Positions 1 to 5,015 of a stretch of DNA of 6,315 nucleotides are shown here, in pieces. The DNA comes from Phycisphaerales bacterium. Lineage in GTDB: Bacteria; Planctomycetota; Phycisphaerae; Phycisphaerales; UBA1924. Within the stretch, counting starts at the first letter, position 1. Each line of letters begins with the position of its first letter. The position numbers and the translations under genes were made by a program. The notes beneath the pieces were generated by a model. It ran no database searches. It was not told where the DNA came from and saw nothing but the letters and a program-made list of their open reading frames with translations. The DNA lies in the NCBI GenBank assembly GCA_029260415.1, contig JAJDDH010000394.1, forward strand, positions 1-6,315, given 5' to 3'.

Positions 1-339
1 GACGGCGACGACGACACGCCCGAGGTCCTGCTCAGCTACGCCAGCGAGGCCTCGGCGGACCTGAGCCGCTGGACGTTCCTGACCGGCGATCCCGCGAAGG
101 TCACCGAGATCGTGCAGGGCGGGCTCAAGTTCGAGGTCAGCCCCATCGAGGACTCGCCCATCTTCGACGAGAACGGGCAGCCCCGCATCGGCCCCAGCGG
201 CACACCCCTGGTCAACATTGTCCACCCGACGCGCCTGCTGCTCGTCGGTCCGGACCGGCGCCTGCTGGGCGTGTACTCGTACAACAACCCGGCGCAGATC
301 GACGAGCTGATCGCCCGGGCCAAGGCCGCGGCGGGCTAG
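1..339 (+). CDS. SCO1/SenC family copper-chaperone-like protein, C-terminal part (5' truncated by window edge)
   Basis: The reading frame is open from the first base to a TAG stop and gives the last 112 residues of a protein whose start lies outside the window. It reads as the C-terminal half of the SCO1/SenC/PrrC thioredoxin-like family, membrane-anchored proteins that deliver copper to the CuA site of cytochrome c oxidase or act as thiol reductases. Family features visible are DxxDTPEVLLSYA near the beginning (compare DPxRDTPEVLxxYA), the RWTFLTGDPAKV segment, and the strand-His-strand region HPTRLLLVGPDRRLLGVY. That His is at the position of the conserved copper-ligand His (usually HS, here HP). 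The upstream CxxxCP copper motif is not in the window, so copper binding cannot be confirmed. A short insertion of about 20 residues (IEDSPIFDENGQPRIGPSG) precedes the His. The gene meets the convergent receiver-like gene at overlapping stop codons. Family assignment is fairly sure; the oxidase-assembly role is inferred. Confidence 0.8.
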   Translation, partial: DGDDDTPEVLLSYASEASADLSRWTFLTGDPAKVTEIVQGGLKFEVSPIEDSPIFDENGQPRIGPSGTPLVNIVHPTRLLLVGPDRRLLGVYSYNNPAQIDELIARAKAAAG

Positions 340-734
340 GCGCCGCCCTCGATCGCCGCGCGGACGCGCTCGATCGTTTCGTCGTCATAGAGAGCATTCT
401 TGCCGAACCCGGGCTGCGCGCCCGCCCGCTCGCCCCGCTCCTGCGCGTCGCTCAGGTTACTCACCAGGACCATCGGGGGTTTGCGTCCGTCACGCCCCGC
501 GATCGACTCGATGAGCCCGATGCCCGAGTCGGACGCGAAGGCGCCGTCGAGCACGCGGTTGACGACGAGCAGCGCCGCGCTGTCCAGCACCGCCTCAAGC
601 TCGCCCGCGGCGTTGACCATCTCGATCGCGTGCCCGGGCGCCGCCCGTCCGAGCATGGACTTGAGCATCCACGCGTCGGGGCCGCAGTGCCCGACGAGGA
701 CGACGGGGGCAATGTCAGTCTGATTCTCGCTCAC
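336..734 (-). CDS. Degenerate response-regulator receiver-like protein (stand-alone, 132 aa)
   Basis: I chose the GTG start at 734 because GGAG lies 7 bases upstream. A longer open frame upstream exists only as a shadow of tilS. The product is a single domain with the alternating strand/helix pattern of a CheY-like receiver: VVLVGH (strand 1, about residues 11-16), HAIEMV (35-40), ALLVVNR (54-60), SGIGLIESI (70-78), PPMVLVSNLSDAQERGERAGA (from 87) and FGKNAL (110-115). The usual acidic pair after strand 1 is replaced by Gly-His, and the phospho-acceptor Asp position is Asn59. The switch Ser (about S92) and the conserved Lys (K112) remain. It is therefore probably a pseudo-receiver that is not phosphorylated, perhaps a protein-binding module. 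It has no output domain. It overlaps the end of tilS by 20 bases and is likely translationally coupled to it. The fold call is from pattern only; partner and function are unknown. Confidence 0.75.
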   Translation of the reverse strand: MSENQTDIAPVVLVGHCGPDAWMLKSMLGRAAPGHAIEMVNAAGELEAVLDSAALLVVNRVLDGAFASDSGIGLIESIAGRDGRKPPMVLVSNLSDAQERGERAGAQPGFGKNALYDDETIERVRAAIEGGA

Positions 735-1758
735 GTCTGATCTCCAGTCGAACCTCGTTTGCCAGCACCCGCAGCGTAGCGCCGCCCAGATCGAAACTCC
801 GCGGGTCCGTCGTTTCATCCCGGATCGCGGAAGTTGTGTCGCGGAGCGTCTCGGGCGACATGACCCGCGTGCCCAGCGCCAGCAGCAGCGTCTCGCCCAG
901 GACGAGCCCGGTCTCGGCGCGGAGGCGCTGGCGCGTCCAGACGCGATCGTCCCGGGTATGGCTCGCCAACGCCAGAATGTCCGCCGCCCGCTCCCCCACG
1001 ACCCGCTGCGCATCACGGAGCAGCCGTGCGCTGACCGAGGCCCGGCGGGCGCCCTCTGGCGCAATGCGGCGCAGCTCGGGCGACACGCGCGCCCGCAGCG
1101 CCGCCCGCTGGCGGGACTCGTCCGCGTTGGTCGCGTCCTCTTGCCAGACCCACCCCGCGTGCTCGCACACGCTCACCAGCTCGTCCCGCGTGACGTCCAG
1201 GCACGGGCGGAGGACCGTGAGGCCATCGCCGAATTCGAGACGGGGGGAGACGGCGCCCAGCCCCCTCGGCCCGCTGCCGCGGAGCAGGCGCATGAGCAAC
1301 GTCTCGAGCACGTCGTCGGCATGGTGCGCCGTGACGATCCAGCGGGCGCCGCAGCCTGCGCCAAGCTCCTTGAGCGCGCCGTACCGCGCCTCACGCGCGT
1401 TGGCCTCGAGGTTGCCCGCCATCGCGGCGACGCGGATTTCGCGTTCAACGACGGGCACGCACAGGCGATGTCCCAACTCGCGGACCGCGTCCCGGTCCGC
1501 CTCGCCCTGCTCCCGCGGGCGCAGGTCGTGGACGACATGCCCCAGCGTGGTCGGCGTCGGTGTCGAGGCCAGCGCGATCGCCAGGGCGCACGAATCGGCG
1601 CCCCCCGAGCAGGCGATCAGCGTCGGTCGATCCGCGTCCCGCACCCGCCGCCCGCCCGAGAGCAGCCTCCAGGAGCGCCGGATCCGTTTCTGGATCGCCT
1701 CCGCGTCGTCTGGCTGGGGGGCGGGGCTCACGCGGGGATGGTAGAGTGGTTGGTGCAC
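715..1758 (-). CDS. tilS: tRNA(Ile)-lysidine synthetase TilS
   Basis: TilS is a cytoplasmic N-type ATP pyrophosphatase that joins lysine to C34 of the CAU-anticodon tRNA-Ile so that it reads AUA. Residues 51-56 are the PP-loop SGGADS, preceded by the strand TLIAC. The family motifs follow in order: HVVHDLRP (74-81), NLEANAREARYGAL (116-129), AHHADDVLETLLMRLLRGSG (144-163, the TilS AHHxDDxxET signature), and EDATNAD (207-213), which matches the EDxSNxD block. The C-terminal part is short and Arg-rich, with a final strand-rich stretch (SFDLGGATLRVLANEVRLEI). At 347 residues it is shorter than E. coli TilS (about 430), as many bacterial versions are. The start is uncertain: GTG at 1758 gives 347 residues, but another GTG at 1731 gives 338, and neither has a clear Shine-Dalgarno sequence. 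The first about 15 residues are Pro-rich and look dispensable. The gene is divergent from the membrane protein gene and overlaps the receiver-like gene downstream. Confidence 0.93.
   Translation of the reverse strand: MHQPLYHPRVSPAPQPDDAEAIQKRIRRSWRLLSGGRRVRDADRPTLIACSGGADSCALAIALASTPTPTTLGHVVHDLRPREQGEADRDAVRELGHRLCVPVVEREIRVAAMAGNLEANAREARYGALKELGAGCGARWIVTAHHADDVLETLLMRLLRGSGPRGLGAVSPRLEFGDGLTVLRPCLDVTRDELVSVCEHAGWVWQEDATNADESRQRAALRARVSPELRRIAPEGARRASVSARLLRDAQRVVGERAADILALASHTRDDRVWTRQRLRAETGLVLGETLLLALGTRVMSPETLRDTTSAIRDETTDPRSFDLGGATLRVLANEVRLEIRRERESD
742..745 (-). promoter_or_regulatory. Ribosome binding site (GGAG) of the receiver-like gene, inside tilS
   Basis: Read on the minus strand, GGAG stands 7 bases before the GTG at 734. 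It fixes the start of the receiver-like gene and lies within the last codons of tilS, so the two genes are probably translated in a coupled way. Confidence 0.6.
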
Positions 1759-1766
1759 GGACCCGC

Positions 1767-1771
1767 GGAGG
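1767..1771 (+). promoter_or_regulatory. Ribosome binding site (GGAGG) of the membrane HTH protein gene
   Basis: GGAGG stands 10 bases before the ATG at 1782, a slightly long spacing. It supports this ATG over the much longer open frame that begins near 1560 as an antisense shadow of tilS, and over the internal ATG at 1887, which has no such site. Confidence 0.55.
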
Positions 1772-1781
1772 CGAAGCGACG

Positions 1782-2420
1782 ATGATCCAGGACGGACCAG
1801 GCGAGCCCATCTTTGTGCTCGAGCCCACCCAGACCCAGGATGCCCAGGGCGCGACCGGGGCTCAGGCGACGCCCGAGCCCTCGGCGATGACCACGTTCCT
1901 GCCCGGGGCCCTGCTCGCCTTCGGCGTGCTCATCCTCGTGATGATCATGATCCGGATGCTCAAGCGGAACCTGTCACGGAATGCCACGGCCAAGGAGGGG
2001 ACGCCTCGCGAGCGACTCGACCAGCTCCGGGCCCAGGCCAGCGCCATCTCGCCCGTGGATACGTACGAGGCGGAGGCCGAGGAGCTGACGCGCCGCCTCT
2101 CGGCGATCATGGACAACAAGGCCGCGCGTCTGGAGCTGCTCATCGAGGAGGCAGACGACCGCCTGGCCCGACTGGACCGTGCGAGCCTGGGCGCCAGCGT
2201 GCAGACGCGCCCGATGGAGCACGACGCGGGCGCGTTCCGCACCTCCGCGCCCGAGCCCGCCCGGACCGCGCCGCCGCCCGAGCGTCATGTTGATCCCACG
2301 CAGCGCCAGATCTACGAGCTGGCCGACTCCGGGCTGGGACCGGTCGAGATCGCCCAGCGCCTGGACCAGCCGATCGGACAGGTGGAGCTGATCCTGAACC
2401 TCCGCCGGCGCGGCGCCTGA
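1782..2420 (+). CDS. Single-pass membrane protein with coiled-coil and C-terminal helix-turn-helix-like segment
   Basis: The 212-residue product is not a gene I can name. Residues 1-36 are polar and rich in Gln, Thr, Pro and Ala. Residues 37-60 form one strong transmembrane helix (FLPGALLAFGVLILVMIMI), followed at once by basic residues (KRNLSRN), so the C-terminal bulk should be cytoplasmic by the positive-inside rule. Residues 73-135 are charged and helical with heptad-like Leu/Ile spacing, probably a coiled coil. Residues 140-170 are a Pro/Ala/Arg linker. Residues 173-208 (QRQIYELADSGLGPVEIAQR onward, then VELILNLRRR) resemble a small helix-turn-helix like that at the end of DUF2802/DUF6115-type membrane proteins, where eIAxxLxxPxGxVELIL is typical. 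A DNA or protein partner at the membrane is inferred only. The start is ATG 1782 with GGAGG upstream; ATG 1887 just before the membrane helix is an alternative. It ends 9 bases from the convergent ureohydrolase gene. Confidence 0.85.
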   Translation: MIQDGPGEPIFVLEPTQTQDAQGATGAQATPEPSAMTTFLPGALLAFGVLILVMIMIRMLKRNLSRNATAKEGTPRERLDQLRAQASAISPVDTYEAEAEELTRRLSAIMDNKAARLELLIEEADDRLARLDRASLGASVQTRPMEHDAGAFRTSAPEPARTAPPPERHVDPTQRQIYELADSGLGPVEIAQRLDQPIGQVELILNLRRRGA

Positions 2421-2429
2421 CGCGAACGA

Positions 2430-3395
2430 CTACCGCGACACCGCGTCCAGGCAGAGAATCTCGAACAACACGTGCGACGCGAGCAGGGCGGTGATCCCCG
2501 CGGGGTCGCGGTCGGGCAGCACCTCGACCACGTCCGCGCCGACGATGTTGGCGCCCTTGAGCAGGCGCAGGGCGTCGAGGATCTGGGCAGAGCTGAACCC
2601 GCCCACGCTGGGTGTGCCCGTGCCCGGGGCGAAAGCGGGATCGACCACGTCGACGTCGAAGCTGACGTACGCCGGGTGGTCACCCTGGCGATCGACGAAG
2701 TTGGACAGGGTCTCGTCGCCCGCGTGATTGACGTAGTCGTCGTAGGTGATGATGGTGACGCCGTGCTTCTGGGCGTAGTCCAGGTCGCTCTTGGTGTTGA
2801 GCGGGCCCTTGATGCCGACCGAAACCATGTGGTTGGGATTGATCAGCCCGTCCTCGATCGCCCGGATGAACGGCGACGCGTGCCCGTACTGCTCCCCCCA
2901 GACCGAGTCGACCGTGTCCAGGTGCGAATCGAAGTGCAGCAGCGCCAGCCCGCCCTCGGGGCGACCCTGACGCTCGTAGGTCGCGCGGATGTTGGCCAGG
3001 GCGATCGAGTGGTCTCCCCCCACCGCCATCAGCTTCGTGTGCTTCGCGTCGCCCAGCGTGAGGGCGAACGCGCAGACCGCGTCGCTGGTCCCCTTGCACG
3101 AGTAGGGCTGCACCGGCGCGTCGCCCGCGTCGCACAGCGACAGCGTCTCGCACACGTCCACGTCGTGGGCCATCGAATACCGCTTGACGTACTGCGAGGC
3201 GTCGCGGATGGCGCGGGGCCCGAACCGGGCGCCCGGGCGGTAGGTGACGCCCCCGTCAAACGGGACGCCGTAGATCGCCCAGTCCACGGGCAGCGACCCG
3301 CTGGGGACCATCTCCAGCAGCGGGTAGCGGCAGAACGTGGGCACGCCGGCGAAGCGTGGGAACTGGCGGGTGTCAGCGAGGATCGTCTTGGGCAT
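2430..3395 (-). CDS. Agmatinase-like ureohydrolase (arginase/agmatinase superfamily)
   Basis: This is a binuclear metal hydrolase that cleaves a guanidino group to release urea, 321 residues, close to the usual 300-320. Metal-binding motifs are complete: GGDHSI (H129), FDSHLD (D156, H158, D160) and SFDVDVVDPAFAPGTGTPSVGG (from 245; D247, D249). Further family signatures are GVPFDGGVTYRPGARFGPRA (43-62), GHASPF with His172 at the position of the catalytic His of agmatinases, and VVEVLPDRD with E291. The RPGxRxGPxxIR block is typical of the agmatinase (SpeB), guanidinobutyrase and guanidinase branch rather than classical arginase. The DSH replacing the common DAH is minor. It is the last gene of an operon behind astA-like and astD, 34 bases after the astD stop, so the substrate may be arginine, succinylarginine or another guanidino acid instead of agmatine. 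Its ATG at 3395 has no clear Shine-Dalgarno sequence. The family is sure; the substrate is open. Confidence 0.92.
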   Translation of the reverse strand: MPKTILADTRQFPRFAGVPTFCRYPLLEMVPSGSLPVDWAIYGVPFDGGVTYRPGARFGPRAIRDASQYVKRYSMAHDVDVCETLSLCDAGDAPVQPYSCKGTSDAVCAFALTLGDAKHTKLMAVGGDHSIALANIRATYERQGRPEGGLALLHFDSHLDTVDSVWGEQYGHASPFIRAIEDGLINPNHMVSVGIKGPLNTKSDLDYAQKHGVTIITYDDYVNHAGDETLSNFVDRQGDHPAYVSFDVDVVDPAFAPGTGTPSVGGFSSAQILDALRLLKGANIVGADVVEVLPDRDPAGITALLASHVLFEILCLDAVSR

Positions 3396-3429
3396 ACCGC
3401 GAGTCTAGCCGCGCCCGTCCCGCTGGCGT

Positions 3430-4989
3430 TCAGACCAGCCAGTCCCGATCCAGCGACATGCCCGGCGCCAGCGTGCTCGCGTCGCCCGTCTCGATCATCC
3501 CCGCGATCGGGATCGCGGTGTAATCGAGCGCGAAGGCGCCCGCGGGGCGGTGGTTGCCCGACCAGCCCAGCCCCCCGAACGGGAGCTTGCTGGACGCGCC
3601 CGCCGTGCCGCAGTTGACGTTCACACACCCGGCCCGGGCCTCGCCCAGGAAGCGGCAGGTCTCGCTCGGTTCCTGCGAGAAGATCGAGGCCGCCAGCCCG
3701 TAGCGCGTCGCGTTGGCCTGGCCGATCGCGTCGTCCAGGTCCTTGACGACCGAGACGCGAAGCAACGGCCCAAAGAGCTCCTCGTCGCACCCGCAGTCGT
3801 CGGTGTCCAGATCGAACCGGCGCACGCGCACGACCGAGGGCGAGACGTACCACCCCGAGGCGTCGCCCCCGACGGGGTCTTCGACCTTGCGGGCGCCCAG
3901 CAGCACCTCGCCGCCGGTGGTAGCCAGCTTCTTCTCGAACGCGAAGACCGCGTCGCGGGCGGGCTCGTTGATGATCGGGCCCATGAAGACGGGCTCGGCG
4001 CTCATCGGGTCACCGATCGCGATCGCCTGTGCGGCGCGCACGATCGCGGGGATGAGCGTGTCCGCGACCGACTCGTGGATGATCGCCCGGCGCGTCGAGG
4101 TGCAGCGCTGCCCGGTGGTGTTGAACGCGCAGCGCACGATCTCGACCGCCGCCTGGTGAAGATCGGCGCTGGGCATGACGACGGCCGGGTTGTTCCCGCC
4201 CATCTCCAGGGCGATGATCTTGCCCGGCTGGTCGAGGTTGGCCTCGAGGATCTTGCGTCCCACGGGCCAGGAGCCCGTGAAGAGCACGCCGTCCGCCTTT
4301 GGGCTCGACGCGAGCGTGGACGCGACGTCGGCTCCGCCCTGAACAAGGTTCAACACACCCGCGGGCGCATCCGATTCTTCCAGAGCCTGCTGGAACAGCT
4401 CGGCGAGGCGCTGGCCGACCGCGGGGGTCTTGTCGCTGGGCTTGAAGACAACAGTGTTGCCCGTGAGCAGGGCGGGGACGATGTGCCCGTTGGGCAGGTG
4501 GGCGGGGAAGTTGAACGGGCCGATGACGCTCATGACGCCGTGCGGGCGGAACCAGCACCTGCCCGACTTGGTGTCGTTGAGCGGGACGTCGTACGCGCTG
4601 ACGCGCGAGCGCCCGGTGTTGGGGCCTTCTTCGAGCGTGATGTCCACCTTGGCCGCGAGCAGCGCCGCCTCGCCCTTGCACTCCCACATCGCCTTGCCCG
4701 TTTCGAGGGCGATGAGGGTCGCGATCTCGTCCACGTGCTGCTTGGCGAGTTCCTGGTAGCGGCGCAGGACGCCCACGCGCTGCTCGATGGTCCACGACGA
4801 CCACGCGGGCAGGGCGGCGCGGGCGCTGTCCAGGGCCAGATCCGCGTGCGCGTGCACGGCGGCGGCGCTCCACACGATCTGTGAGGGCCTGGCGGGGTTG
4901 GTCGAGCGGATGGTCTCGCCCGGGATCGGGATCCACTGGCCCGCGATCAGGTCGGAGGGTGGGCGGCTCAGGCTGGTCGATGGTGTCAC
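3430..4989 (-). CDS. astD: N-succinylglutamate 5-semialdehyde dehydrogenase AstD
   Basis: AstD oxidises N-succinylglutamate semialdehyde to N-succinylglutamate with NAD+, the fourth step of the AST arginine pathway, in the cytoplasm. The 519-residue aldehyde dehydrogenase has a full catalytic set: GPFNFP (N160), FKPSDKTP (K183), FTGSWPVGRK (238-246), ALEMGGNNP (E262), TTGQRCTSTRR (C296, the nucleophile) and EELFGPLL (E404). Features that single out AstD among aldehyde dehydrogenases are RPHGVMSVIGPFNFPAHLPN (from 148) and PFGGLGWSGNHRPAGAFALDY; SGNHRP is an AstD hallmark. It is slightly longer than E. coli AstD (492), with small insertions near residues 122-145 and 370-380. I chose GTG at 4989 because GGAG lies 7 bases before it; the N-terminal PSDLIAGQW matches the usual beginning of these enzymes. 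The gap of 26 bases to the astA-like stop indicates a shared transcript. Confidence 0.94.
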   Translation of the reverse strand: MTPSTSLSRPPSDLIAGQWIPIPGETIRSTNPARPSQIVWSAAAVHAHADLALDSARAALPAWSSWTIEQRVGVLRRYQELAKQHVDEIATLIALETGKAMWECKGEAALLAAKVDITLEEGPNTGRSRVSAYDVPLNDTKSGRCWFRPHGVMSVIGPFNFPAHLPNGHIVPALLTGNTVVFKPSDKTPAVGQRLAELFQQALEESDAPAGVLNLVQGGADVASTLASSPKADGVLFTGSWPVGRKILEANLDQPGKIIALEMGGNNPAVVMPSADLHQAAVEIVRCAFNTTGQRCTSTRRAIIHESVADTLIPAIVRAAQAIAIGDPMSAEPVFMGPIINEPARDAVFAFEKKLATTGGEVLLGARKVEDPVGGDASGWYVSPSVVRVRRFDLDTDDCGCDEELFGPLLRVSVVKDLDDAIGQANATRYGLAASIFSQEPSETCRFLGEARAGCVNVNCGTAGASSKLPFGGLGWSGNHRPAGAFALDYTAIPIAGMIETGDASTLAPGMSLDRDWLV

Positions 4990-4996
4990 GCTCGAA

Positions 4997-5000
4997 CTCC
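4997..5000 (-). promoter_or_regulatory. Ribosome binding site (GGAG) of astD
   Basis: On the minus strand GGAG lies 7 bases before the GTG at 4989, within the 26-base gap after the astA-like stop. It decides the GTG start of astD. Confidence 0.65.
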
Positions 5001-5015
5001 GTCAATCGGTCTCGG

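Noticed and set aside
735..1064. N-terminal extension of the receiver-like protein to an ATG at 1064
   Set aside because: The extension lies wholly inside tilS in another frame and is Arg/Trp/Ser-rich; the GTG at 734 has a well-spaced GGAG.
1701..1747. Possible sigma70-like promoter for the + strand membrane protein gene (TAGAGT at 1742-1747)
   Set aside because: The -10-like hexamer matches only in part and no convincing -35 is found about 17 bases upstream; too weak to list.
836..1785. Two + strand open frames opposite tilS
   Set aside because: Ser/Arg-rich translations typical of frame shadows; TilS motifs lie on the minus strand throughout.
2402..2420. GC-rich inverted repeat at the end of the membrane protein gene as a terminator
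   Set aside because: The GGCGC/GCGCC bases give only a very short stem, with no T run after it on either strand.
3396..3429. Separate promoter or regulatory site between astD and the ureohydrolase gene
   Set aside because: The 34-base gap shows no clear promoter hexamers, operator palindrome or hairpin with T run; simple operon spacing explains it.
2472..3617. Long + strand open frame (381 codons) opposite the ureohydrolase
   Set aside because: Low-complexity Val/Asp/Arg/His translation with no domain pattern; it spans the end of astD and the whole ureohydrolase gene, whose motifs are intact.
3550..4884. Long + strand open frame (444 codons) opposite astD
   Set aside because: It is an antisense shadow produced by high GC content. 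The Asp/Arg/Val-rich translation has no recognisable motif, while the minus strand encodes a complete AstD.
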